A DNA stretch of 36,190 nucleotides from a bacterium (GTDB lineage Bacteria; Patescibacteriota; Saccharimonadia; Saccharimonadales; JAUPVS01): NCBI GenBank assembly GCA_029780855.1, contig JAKOXV010000019.1, forward strand, positions 1-36,190, read 5' to 3'. The notes beneath the pieces are model-generated. The model was given only the letters and a program-made list of their open reading frames with translations, ran no database searches and had not been told where the DNA came from. Each line of letters begins with the position of its first letter. Positions within the stretch are counted from its first letter, which is position 1. Of this stretch, positions 26,698 through 35,716 are shown piece after piece. The position numbers and the translations under genes are program-made.

Positions 26698-27519
26698 ATG
26701 GTACAAACATCCAACAAGAAGAAAACAGTAAAAAAACCAAGTATTGTGAATACGCTCCAAAAACTTCGTAAATGGAACCTCATAGCGGCAGGCCTTCATT
26801 TTGTACAGGGGGTAGCGGTTCTTGCGTTCAGTGGCTCTACAACGTTTCCGATTACTACCAACTATTTAACGCTCGACAAACTCCAAAGCACCTCTGGTAG
26901 TCCGGTATTAACACCCGCAACCCGTCATTTATTCGATATAAATCTGGCATATCTCGTGGCAGCATTCTTCTTCATGTCGGCAATCGCGCACGTCGTCATT
27001 GCTACGGTATACCGCAACAGCTATGAAAATAACCTTCAAAAGGGCATTAATAAGGGTCGTTGGATTGAATATAGCTTTAGCGCCAGCACTATGATCGTAG
27101 CCATCGCCGTTATAGCCGGCATCTACGACCTATCTACCTTACTGATGATGTTTGGGCTGATAGCCATAATGAATCTTACGGGGCTTATTATGGAAGTTCA
27201 TAATCACGGAGCAAAAAATATCAATTGGCTCAGTTATATTGTTGGGTGTTTTGCGGGTATTTTGCCCTGGATCGTGTACGTTATCTATGTAGCAGGTTCA
27301 GGTATATACGGGGGTGCGCAACCGCCTACATTCGTATACTGGATTCTGGTAAGTATCTTCTTATTATTCAACTGTTTTGCAATCAACATGTATCTACAAT
27401 ATAAGAAGATCGGTAAATGGGCTGACTACATGTACGGTGAAAAGGTGTACATCGTTTTGAGCTTTGTAGCGAAGAGTCTGTTAGCCTGGCAGGTATTCTT
27501 TGGTGCGCTTCGGCCGTAA
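26698..27519 (+). CDS. Heliorhodopsin
   Basis: 273 aa, 7 TM segments; helix 7 YGEKVYIVLSFVAKSLLAWQVFFGALRP with retinal Lys259; Glu124 in GRWIEYSFSAS (counterion position); His34 and His98 at positions matching heliorhodopsin inner His residues. Confidence 0.93.
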   Translation: MVQTSNKKKTVKKPSIVNTLQKLRKWNLIAAGLHFVQGVAVLAFSGSTTFPITTNYLTLDKLQSTSGSPVLTPATRHLFDINLAYLVAAFFFMSAIAHVVIATVYRNSYENNLQKGINKGRWIEYSFSASTMIVAIAVIAGIYDLSTLLMMFGLIAIMNLTGLIMEVHNHGAKNINWLSYIVGCFAGILPWIVYVIYVAGSGIYGGAQPPTFVYWILVSIFLLFNCFAINMYLQYKKIGKWADYMYGEKVYIVLSFVAKSLLAWQVFFGALRP

Positions 27520-27525
27520 TTATAG

Positions 27526-27539
27526 TTTGTCTAGACAAA
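27526..27539. repeat. 14-bp perfect palindrome between heliorhodopsin and HAD gene
   Basis: TTTGTCTAGACAAA. Confidence 0.6.
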
Positions 27540-27564
27540 TAACTCCTGTAAACTGGTGTCATGT

Positions 27565-28194
27565 ATGAAACACATCATCTTTGACTTTGATGGTACGCTG
27601 GTCAATAGTATGCCGGTTGTCTTGGAAATTGCCGATGAAGTTACCGGAGGTATTGAGCTGTCCAAACGCGATATCGAAGACCTTAGAGACATGTCCGCCA
27701 GAGAGATTATTAAGGAGAGTGGTGTTCCGGTTTGGAAACTGCCGGCCCTGCTACTAAAAGGCAAGGCGCTGCTCGGGAAGCGGCTTAATGAGCTTAAGAC
27801 ATTTCCCGGTATGATCGATGCTGTTGAGGAGCTAACCAAATCAGGTCACGTGCTCAGTGTGGTTAGTTCAAACAGTGAGCCAAATATTCGGAAAGTGCTG
27901 AAGAATGAGGGGATAGAACGGCACTTTAGTGGTGTATATGGGAATGTTGGATTGTTTAACAAAGCTCGCGTGATTAAAGTTGCTATCAGGGACCAGCATG
28001 CCACGGCAGCGGATACTATCTATATTGGGGATGAAGTTCGCGATATTGAGGGGGCTCGAAAGGGAAAGGTACCGATTATTTCTGTTACGTGGGGCTACAA
28101 TAGTAAGCGGATCATTGAAGCATATAAACCGGACTTTGTCGCTGAAAAGCCAAAAGATATCAGCAACATCATCACACAATTAGGTACTGAATAG
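27565..28194 (+). CDS. HAD-superfamily hydrolase (phosphoglycolate phosphatase-like)
   Basis: MKHIIFDFDGTLVNSM; VVSSNSEPNI; YIGDEVRDIEGARKG; ATG 27565. Confidence 0.92.
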   Translation: MKHIIFDFDGTLVNSMPVVLEIADEVTGGIELSKRDIEDLRDMSAREIIKESGVPVWKLPALLLKGKALLGKRLNELKTFPGMIDAVEELTKSGHVLSVVSSNSEPNIRKVLKNEGIERHFSGVYGNVGLFNKARVIKVAIRDQHATAADTIYIGDEVRDIEGARKGKVPIISVTWGYNSKRIIEAYKPDFVAEKPKDISNIITQLGTE

Positions 28195-28208
28195 ATTACG
28201 GAGTACAT

Positions 28209-29456
28209 GTGGAAGAAGTTCGAATAGAAAAGCTCGTTCATGGCGGCCAAGGGATCGGAACACTCCGTGATGGCCGCAAAGTGTTTGTATGGAACTCGTT
28301 ACCGGGAGAGCTGGTGCAAGTCCGTCTAACTAAACAGCGACGTGATTATGCCGAGGGTATTGCGGAAGTGGTTACCGAGCCATCAAAGCAGCGAATCGAG
28401 CCTAAAGACGAGGCGTTCTTAAGCACGAGTCCTTGGCAAATCATGGATTTTGAAATCGAAAATGAATTAAAAAAAGACATACTCACTGAATCATTCGAAA
28501 GAGAAAAGGTGCAGCTGCCTACCGTTCTGTTTGACGCTGGCGAAAATCAATGGCACTACCGCAACAAAATGGAGTATAGCTTTTGGGGTGATGATGATGG
28601 CCTGCATTTGGCACTATTCCATCGCGGAAGCCACGGAAAGAGGATTGTCACTGGAAGCAGCTTAGCGCGCCCAGAAATTGACAAAATTGCAAACATTATT
28701 TGTTCAAAATTAAACACTAAAGGAATTAGAGCTAGTCAGCTAAAAACAGTGGTCGTTCGGTGCAATCAAGCAGGCGAAGTAGTGGCGGCGCTGTATGTAA
28801 AGGACGAACAGTTTCCCAAAATAGCTGAGCTTGACGGTATTACTAAAGGCATTGTGGTGTACTATTCTACCCCCAAAAGTCCCGCAAGCATTATTACCAA
28901 TAAACTCTCCCACTACGGAGACATAACGCTCACCGACTCTATTGCCGGGAAGGCGATAACATATGATGTGAATTCCTTTTTTCAGGTTAATGTGCCGGTT
29001 TTCTTAGCTGCTCTTACAGAGATATCTCGAGCAGTAAAAGGTGAACCTACTATTGTTGACCTATATTCTGGTGTTGGGACCATTGGACTGGCAGTGGGAG
29101 CAAAGACACTTGTGGAATTAGACCCCCAGAACATTACGAGAGCCCAAGAAAACACCAAAGGAACCGAAGTAGAGGTAATACAAGCTTCTTCAGAAACAGC
29201 CGAACAGCTGATTACCGGTGATGCTTGTATAATTGTTGACCCACCAAGGGCCGGACTGCATAGGTCTCTCGTTCAGAACCTGCTTTTGGCGCGTCCACAA
29301 AAGATCATTTACCTCAGTTGTAATCCCGCAACCCAAGCGCGCGATATTTCATTGCTACAGGAGTCTTATACACTAACGGAACTGCGTGGATATAACTTTT
29401 TCCCGCGAACTCCGCACATTGAAAGCTTAGCTGTATTAGAATTAGAGCATGTCTAG
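28209..29456 (+). CDS. TrmA/RlmD-family RNA (uracil-5-)-methyltransferase with TRAM-like N-terminus
   Basis: VEEVRIEKLVHGGQGIGTLRDGRKVFVWNSLPGE; VDLYSGVGTIGL; VDPPRAGLHRSLV; YLSCNPATQARD. Confidence 0.92.
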   Translation: MEEVRIEKLVHGGQGIGTLRDGRKVFVWNSLPGELVQVRLTKQRRDYAEGIAEVVTEPSKQRIEPKDEAFLSTSPWQIMDFEIENELKKDILTESFEREKVQLPTVLFDAGENQWHYRNKMEYSFWGDDDGLHLALFHRGSHGKRIVTGSSLARPEIDKIANIICSKLNTKGIRASQLKTVVVRCNQAGEVVAALYVKDEQFPKIAELDGITKGIVVYYSTPKSPASIITNKLSHYGDITLTDSIAGKAITYDVNSFFQVNVPVFLAALTEISRAVKGEPTIVDLYSGVGTIGLAVGAKTLVELDPQNITRAQENTKGTEVEVIQASSETAEQLITGDACIIVDPPRAGLHRSLVQNLLLARPQKIIYLSCNPATQARDISLLQESYTLTELRGYNFFPRTPHIESLAVLELEHV

Positions 29457-30141
29457 ACTTCATCGTTTTTATGTTTCGCCTGAAATCCGCCTTGAGCATT
29501 ACATTTGGCTGCATGATACTAGGATCATTACACAGTGGAATAAAGTGCTCCGCTATCAGCCCGGCCAAGAAGTGGTGCTATTTAATGGTGAAACTGATCG
29601 TTTGTATGTTATTACTGAGCTCAAAAAAAACGAAGCTCACCTGGAGCTTATTACCGAATTTGAACAGAAGCATCCTAATAAAAACATATATTTGTTTTTT
29701 AGCCTGCTAAAAAAAGACAAAAATGATTGGGTTTTACAAAAATGCACTGAGCTGGGTGTAAATCATTTTGTACCACTACTTGCCGAACGTTCAGAGAAAA
29801 CCGGGTTTAATATAGAGCGAGCTGAAAAAATCGTTATTGAGGCTGCCGAACAGTGTGGGAGGAGTAACATACCAACAATTAGGGAGCCACTCATGTTACA
29901 GACTGCAGTCCATGAATACACTTCAAAAATCCCCCTGTTCGTTTGTGAGCAGCACGATCTAACCAAGCCAAAGAACCCTAACTACAAAGAGGTCGGAGTG
30001 CTGATCGGCCCTGAGGGAGGCTGGAGTGATCGCGAAAAACAACTATTTCTAACCCAAGAAATCGGCAAGCTCGACTTAGGAGAAATGACACTACGGGCAG
30101 AGACAGCGAGTGTTGTAGCGGCCACCAAACTGCTACAATAG
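29449..30141 (+). CDS. rsmE: 16S rRNA (uracil1498-N3)-methyltransferase
   Basis: LLKKDKNDWVLQKCTELGV; LIGPEGGWSDREKQLF; LGEMTLRAETASVVA. Confidence 0.93.
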   Translation: MSRLHRFYVSPEIRLEHYIWLHDTRIITQWNKVLRYQPGQEVVLFNGETDRLYVITELKKNEAHLELITEFEQKHPNKNIYLFFSLLKKDKNDWVLQKCTELGVNHFVPLLAERSEKTGFNIERAEKIVIEAAEQCGRSNIPTIREPLMLQTAVHEYTSKIPLFVCEQHDLTKPKNPNYKEVGVLIGPEGGWSDREKQLFLTQEIGKLDLGEMTLRAETASVVAATKLLQ

Positions 30142-30147
30142 AGCAAC

Positions 30148-30948
30148 ATGGCAAACTACTGGAGGGAACGGTCACAGCCGTATAAACCGGGTCAAACAAC
30201 ACCCTTTAAAGTATCTCGAAGCAAGATCGAGCTTTTTATGCAATGCCCGAGATGTTTTTGGCTCGATACCCGACTGAAGATTACTAGGCCAAGCAGCCCC
30301 CCGTTTAACATCAATAAAGCGATCGATGAACTGCTAAAAAAGGAATTCGATAGTTACCGTGCAAAAAAACAAGCACATCCTCTGATGGCTGATAACCAAA
30401 TTAAAGCCGTACCGTATTCTCATAGCGATCTGGATAAATGGCGACATAACTTTACTGGTGTCACAACCGTACATCAGCCAACTAACTTACACGTATTTGG
30501 CGCGATTGATGACGTCTGGGTCAACGATGCAGGCGAACTTATTGTGGTGGACTATAAGGCAACCGCAAAAGATAAAGAGGTTAGTATCGATTCTGATTGG
30601 CAAATAAGCTACAAACGGCAGATGGAAGTCTACCAGTGGCTGCTCCGAGCAAACGGCTTTGCTGTCAGTGATACAGGCTATTTTGTCTATACTAATGGCA
30701 GAATAGATTTGGATGGATTTAATGATCGCGTAGAATTTAGAACTAAAGTAATACCGTATACCGGAAACGACACGTGGGTGGAACCAACACTCCTAAAGAT
30801 GAAAGAAACTATGGAAGGTGACATGCCAGAAATCGGCACCGCCGCCATGGGAGGGCCTTGCGAATTCTGCACCTACGCGCGCCAACGAACTGAACTTACG
30901 CTAACGCACCTAAAAGGGAATAGTTCATCTAAAAAATCTGCAAAGTAG
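30148..30948 (+). CDS. PD-(D/E)XK superfamily protein with two CxxC motifs
   Basis: SKIELFMQCPRCFWLD; GAIDDVWVNDAGELIVVDYKAT; GGPCEFCTYAR. Confidence 0.82.
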   Translation: MANYWRERSQPYKPGQTTPFKVSRSKIELFMQCPRCFWLDTRLKITRPSSPPFNINKAIDELLKKEFDSYRAKKQAHPLMADNQIKAVPYSHSDLDKWRHNFTGVTTVHQPTNLHVFGAIDDVWVNDAGELIVVDYKATAKDKEVSIDSDWQISYKRQMEVYQWLLRANGFAVSDTGYFVYTNGRIDLDGFNDRVEFRTKVIPYTGNDTWVEPTLLKMKETMEGDMPEIGTAAMGGPCEFCTYARQRTELTLTHLKGNSSSKKSAK

Positions 30949-30956
30949 GTAAGTTG

Positions 30957-31277
30957 TTAGCGGTAAAATAGCGTTCCAGCTACAACTGCTGCTTCGGTAA
31001 CAATCCACAAGCTGCTAGAAATAATGAGCGGTTTATCTTTGAGCTGAATACCATACAGCAACCAGACGAAAGCAGCGCCAATATACAGTGACCATGTAAC
31101 GGTCGAAACCCCCATTGCTTGTTTGCGATACCAGATCTCATATATCTGGGGAATAGTCATAACGGGTTCGATTATGGCCACGGCCAAGACGGAGCGTTTG
31201 ATAAGCTGACGCTGCTGAGATTTGTTGAGCTTCTTAACTTTAATCCTAATCCGGTGGTGTGCGGAGTGGTGCGGCAT
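30957..31277 (-). CDS. SemiSWEET/PQ-loop family small membrane transporter
   Basis: EPVMTIPQIYEIWYRKQAMGVSTVTWSLYIGAAFVWLLYGIQLKDKPLIISSSLWIV (PQ motif, 3 TM). Confidence 0.82.
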   Translation of the reverse strand: MPHHSAHHRIRIKVKKLNKSQQRQLIKRSVLAVAIIEPVMTIPQIYEIWYRKQAMGVSTVTWSLYIGAAFVWLLYGIQLKDKPLIISSSLWIVTEAAVVAGTLFYR

Positions 31278-31365
31278 AGCTGCATCATAGCATAAGCGGA
31301 GTTCTGTCGCTTTAAAATGCCGAAATTACAGATGCATTTACCCATGAAAGCGGTATAATGAAAGT

Positions 31366-32613
31366 ATGTTAGATATACAGTTTATCCGTGAAAACCGTGA
31401 CCTGGTGGCAAAGAAAGCAAAAGACAAAGGTATAAAAATAGACATAGATGAACTTATCGAACGTGATAAGGATCGTCGAGGGTTTATACAGAGCGTCGAA
31501 AAACTACGAGAAAAGCGAAATGAGTTAGCCACCAAAGCAAAACAAGCCGGCAAGCCGAGCCCAGAAGATATTGCAGCTGGTAAGGAAATTAAGGAAGACA
31601 TTGCTCGTGCTGAGGCTTCTCTGGATGAGACTGAATCAGCATTTAATGATTTGCTCAAAGCGGTGCCTAATATTTTTCCGGATGACACACCTCTCGGCGG
31701 TGAAGAAGCCAATAAACCGGTGAAACATTGGGGCGAACCGCGCAAAGATATTGTAAAAGATCACCTGGAGTGGGGCGAGTCCCGTGGTTTGATAGATTTC
31801 GAGCGCGGAGCAAAAGTTGCCGGCAACAAGTTCTACTACCTAAAAGGACCGCTGGTCGAGCTTGAGTTGGCTGTGTTCCAGTTTGGCATGCAGCTAGCCG
31901 CAAAAAAGGGGTTTACCCCCATTACGGTGCCGCACCTTGTGAATACTGAGACAGTTAGCGGAACGGGTTTTTTGCCACGTGGCGAAGAACGTCAGATTTA
32001 CAAAATCGAAGGTGAAGATTTAAATCTTATTGCTACGGCAGAAATCCCCATTACTGGATACCATGCTGATGAGATAATTGCTGAAAAAGATCTACCGATT
32101 TTATATATCGGATTGAGCCCAGCGTACCGCATGGAAGCAGGCGCCTATGGCAAACATAGCAGGGGACTGTATCGCGTTCACCAGTTCAATAAACTAGAAA
32201 TGTACGTGTTTTGTAAACCAGAAGAGAGTGCCAAATGGCACGAAAAACTCGTAGAAATCGAAGAAGAACTATGCCAAGCATTAGAAATTCCATACCAGCT
32301 GGTTCGTATTGCCGCCGGAGACCTGGGTGCACCAGCGTATAAGAAGTTTGATATTGAATATTGGAGCCCTGTCGACAAAGCCTACCGGGAATTAATGAGC
32401 TGTTCAAATGTTACCGACTACCAGGCGCGCCGCCTCAATATTCGCTATCGCGATAAAGATGGACATGTACGCTACGTCCATACATTAAACGGTACGGCAG
32501 CAGCTTATAGCCGGGTTGCAATTGCGTTAATAGAAAATCATCAAAACGCCGATGGCAGCATACGAGTGCCTAAGGCTCTACAGCCGTACCTGGCAGGGAA
32601 GGAGTCATTATGA
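31366..32613 (+). CDS. serS: Seryl-tRNA synthetase
   Basis: MLDIQFIRENRDLVAKKAKDKG; N-terminal coiled coil; GTGFLPRGEERQIYKI; SPAYRMEAGAYGKHSRGLYRVHQFNKLEMY. Confidence 0.96.
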   Translation: MLDIQFIRENRDLVAKKAKDKGIKIDIDELIERDKDRRGFIQSVEKLREKRNELATKAKQAGKPSPEDIAAGKEIKEDIARAEASLDETESAFNDLLKAVPNIFPDDTPLGGEEANKPVKHWGEPRKDIVKDHLEWGESRGLIDFERGAKVAGNKFYYLKGPLVELELAVFQFGMQLAAKKGFTPITVPHLVNTETVSGTGFLPRGEERQIYKIEGEDLNLIATAEIPITGYHADEIIAEKDLPILYIGLSPAYRMEAGAYGKHSRGLYRVHQFNKLEMYVFCKPEESAKWHEKLVEIEEELCQALEIPYQLVRIAAGDLGAPAYKKFDIEYWSPVDKAYRELMSCSNVTDYQARRLNIRYRDKDGHVRYVHTLNGTAAAYSRVAIALIENHQNADGSIRVPKALQPYLAGKESL

Positions 32614-32972
32614 TACAAAACATCCAAATCAATGGAGTGCACGCTGAGGTTGATAATGACCTTCATAAGTATGTAATCAAAAAAATCGGCGGACTGGATA
32701 AGTATATACCTCGTAAAAGTCGCGAATCGGTACACGCCGATGTAAAGCTTAAAGAGAGCAAGGCCAAAGATAAAAAGAACCATACTTGCGAGGTAATTCT
32801 TCGCGTTCCACACGAAACTATTACTACCAAAGAAACCACACTAAACATTTACGCAGCAGTTGATATTGTTGAGGCAAAATTAAAAAATCAGCTTAAAAAA
32901 TACAAGGAAAAACATGCCTCACCAAAGCTTCGATTCCGTCTGGCGGGTAAACTTCGCCGACAGCAAAAATAG
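32610..32972 (+). CDS. Ribosome hibernation-promoting factor (HPF/RaiA family, short form)
   Basis: MIQNIQINGVHAEVDNDLHKYVIKKIGGLDKYIPR; DIVEAKLKNQLKKYKEKH; ATGA overlap with serS. Confidence 0.88.
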   Translation: MIQNIQINGVHAEVDNDLHKYVIKKIGGLDKYIPRKSRESVHADVKLKESKAKDKKNHTCEVILRVPHETITTKETTLNIYAAVDIVEAKLKNQLKKYKEKHASPKLRFRLAGKLRRQQK

Positions 32973-32995
32973 TATCTGCTAGCTTACACAAAATT

Positions 32996-33007
32996 GTATT
33001 CGAATAC
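32996..33007. repeat. 12-bp palindrome upstream of secA promoter
   Basis: GTATTCGAATAC, upstream of TACAAT 33023-33028. Confidence 0.4.
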
Positions 33008-33076
33008 CTAGGGTATATGCGCTACAATATATATTTGAATACGGAAATTGACCGGAAGTGAGGAAAATAGCGTTAT

Positions 33077-35692
33077 ATGAATTCAAAAGTGCTTAAGCGT
33101 GTTTTGGGGGATCCCCAGGTTAAAACCATCAAACGGTTACGTAAACGCGTAAAAACAATCAACGATTTGGGTGGTAAGTACAAAAAAATGAGTGACTCGC
33201 AGCTTCAAGAGCAAACTGCGAAACTAAAAAATCGTCTCAAAAAAGAAACGCTTGATCAGATTCTCCCCGACGCTTTTGCGCTTGTGCGTGAAGCAGCCGA
33301 ACGTACCGTTAAGATGCGACATTTTGATGTCCAGCTAATCGGTGGCATGGTGCTGCACGAAGGAAATGTTGCAGAAATGAAGACCGGTGAAGGCAAGACG
33401 CTCGTGGCAACCTTGCCCGTTTATCTCAACGGCATTACCGACAAAGGCGTACACGTCGTCACCGTTAACGACTACTTAGCACAACGAGATGCTGGGTGGA
33501 TGGGTCCGCTGTATCATTTCTTGGGTCTCAGTACTGCAGTTATTATTGCGGACGAATCATATATATACGATCCAAACTACACCAATGACCAGCATGATGA
33601 CGAACGTCTGCGACATATGAAACCGTGCACTCGCCAGGAGGCCTATGCGGCGCATGTGACGTACGGTACGAATAACGAGTTTGGATTTGATTATCTGCGA
33701 GATAACATGGTTCGAGAGGTTGACCAGTTACGACAGCGAGAGCTGCACTTTGCGATCGTTGATGAAGTGGACTCCATCCTGATTGACGAAGCCCGTACGC
33801 CGCTGATAATAAGTGCTCCATCTATGACCAGCGCCAGTGCCTATGAGCAGTTTACTAAAGTGACCCGTCAGCTCAGAAAAGAGAAACACTATGAAGTGGA
33901 CGAAAAGCGTAAGGCAGTGGTATTAACGGATGACGGCGTTGAGCAGGTAGAAAAAATACTAGGCATCTCAAACCTGTATGATACAGAAAATATCCGTACT
34001 ATTTACCATCTTGAGCAAGCGCTTAGGGCTCAGGCACTATTTAAACGTGACAAAGATTATGTGGTTACGCGTGATGGTGAGATCGTTATCGTAGATGAGT
34101 TTACCGGCCGTTTACTTCCGGGACGACGCTATAACGAAGGTCTTCACCAAGCGATCGAGGCCAAAGAAGCAGTTGAGGTCCAGGAAGAATCCATGACCCT
34201 TGCAACGATTTCGTTCCAGAACTACTTCCGGCTGTATGAAAAACTTTCTGGTATGACTGGTACTGCACAAACCGAAGCCGAAGAGTTCCATCAGATATAT
34301 AAACTTGACGTCGTAGAAATACCATCTAACCGACCGCTTGCTCGTGATGACCGTCCGGACCGCATATACAAGACTGAAGCAGGTAAGTTTGCAGCCATCA
34401 TTAACGAAGTCCGCATGCTCCACCAAAAGGGACAGCCTGTTTTGCTCGGTACTGCATCAATCGAAAAGAACGAAGAGCTTGGTCGGCTGCTGACCAAAGC
34501 CAAGATTCCTCACCAGGTGCTGAACGCCAAAAACAACGAAAGAGAAGCTGCAATTGTCGCTAAAGCTGGTGAAAAAGGAGCAGTCACGTTAGCTACCAAC
34601 ATCGCCGGACGTGGTACCGATATTGTGCTGGGTTCGGGAGTTAAAGACCTGGGTGGCTTATTCATCTTGGGTTCAGAGCGGCACGAATCTCGCCGTATCG
34701 ATAATCAGCTTCGCGGTCGTGCTGGTCGTCAGGGAGACCCCGGTGTGACACAGTTCTTTGTCAGTACCGAAGACGAACTTATGCGCGTATTTGGGGGCGA
34801 TAGAATTGCCAGCATCATGGAGCGCATGAATGTGCCAGAAGACACACCTATTGAAAATCGTATTATTAGCAAGAGTCTTGAATCTGCTCAGAAAAAAGTA
34901 GAAGGCCATAACTTTGATATGCGCAAAAATGTTGTTCAATATGATGATGTCATGAACCGGCACCGACGGGCAACGTACGCGATGCGTAAAGAGATTTTGC
35001 ACCAAGCAGATATTAAAAAACGCATAAAAGCTTTCATAGAAGAAGAGGTGCGTGTGCTGGCTAATTCACCGCTCGCGACCACCGATATGTACCAGGATGT
35101 AATTACTGAAACAATGCCGTTCAGTGAAGAAACGCTTGACCGTCTGTTTGATACAGAGGCCGATAAGTTTGAAAAGGTCTTGCTCACAGAGGCTATGGAG
35201 CTTTACGAAAGTCGCGAAAGCGCCTTTGGTAAAGACATTCTGCGCAAGGTAGAACGCGATATTTATCTGCAGATTCTCGATAATCTATGGATGCAGCATC
35301 TGGAAAACATGGATCACCTTCGAGAAGGGATTGGCTGGATCAGTGTGGGACAGAGAGATCCACTCGTGGAATACCGACGTCAGGGGCAACGAATGTTTGA
35401 AGAAATGCAGGAAACACTCCGGCACGATGTGTTACGAGCGATTTTCCACGCCGAGCCCGTTGCAGCTGATGAACTAGACGAGCCAGTCGAGACAGACCTG
35501 ACCCTTGCGGCCAGAAAGTCAGTGGATAACGCCGACCGGATTATCGAGGCAGAAGAGTTTAGCGAGAGTGATTTCGCGGCTAGCACGCCATCTGTGACGC
35601 ACGCGGGTAGTCGACCAAAAGTTACCACCGATGCACGTAAAAAGGCACGTAAAGCTGAACGAAAACGTCGTAAAGCGAACCGCAAAAAATAA
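33077..35692 (+). CDS. secA: Preprotein translocase ATPase SecA
   Basis: MRHFDVQLIGGMVLHEGNVAEMKTGEGKTLVATLPVYLN; TNIAGRGTDIVLG; RRIDNQLRGRAGRQGDPG. Confidence 0.97.
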   Translation: MNSKVLKRVLGDPQVKTIKRLRKRVKTINDLGGKYKKMSDSQLQEQTAKLKNRLKKETLDQILPDAFALVREAAERTVKMRHFDVQLIGGMVLHEGNVAEMKTGEGKTLVATLPVYLNGITDKGVHVVTVNDYLAQRDAGWMGPLYHFLGLSTAVIIADESYIYDPNYTNDQHDDERLRHMKPCTRQEAYAAHVTYGTNNEFGFDYLRDNMVREVDQLRQRELHFAIVDEVDSILIDEARTPLIISAPSMTSASAYEQFTKVTRQLRKEKHYEVDEKRKAVVLTDDGVEQVEKILGISNLYDTENIRTIYHLEQALRAQALFKRDKDYVVTRDGEIVIVDEFTGRLLPGRRYNEGLHQAIEAKEAVEVQEESMTLATISFQNYFRLYEKLSGMTGTAQTEAEEFHQIYKLDVVEIPSNRPLARDDRPDRIYKTEAGKFAAIINEVRMLHQKGQPVLLGTASIEKNEELGRLLTKAKIPHQVLNAKNNEREAAIVAKAGEKGAVTLATNIAGRGTDIVLGSGVKDLGGLFILGSERHESRRIDNQLRGRAGRQGDPGVTQFFVSTEDELMRVFGGDRIASIMERMNVPEDTPIENRIISKSLESAQKKVEGHNFDMRKNVVQYDDVMNRHRRATYAMRKEILHQADIKKRIKAFIEEEVRVLANSPLATTDMYQDVITETMPFSEETLDRLFDTEADKFEKVLLTEAMELYESRESAFGKDILRKVERDIYLQILDNLWMQHLENMDHLREGIGWISVGQRDPLVEYRRQGQRMFEEMQETLRHDVLRAIFHAEPVAADELDEPVETDLTLAARKSVDNADRIIEAEEFSESDFAASTPSVTHAGSRPKVTTDARKKARKAERKRRKANRKK

Positions 35693-35716
35693 CCATCCCG
35701 GAAAGAGCAGGTACAG

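Noticed and set aside
30148-30948. CRISPR-Cas (Cas4) system
   Set aside because: No repeat array or other cas genes were seen around the PD-(D/E)XK gene.
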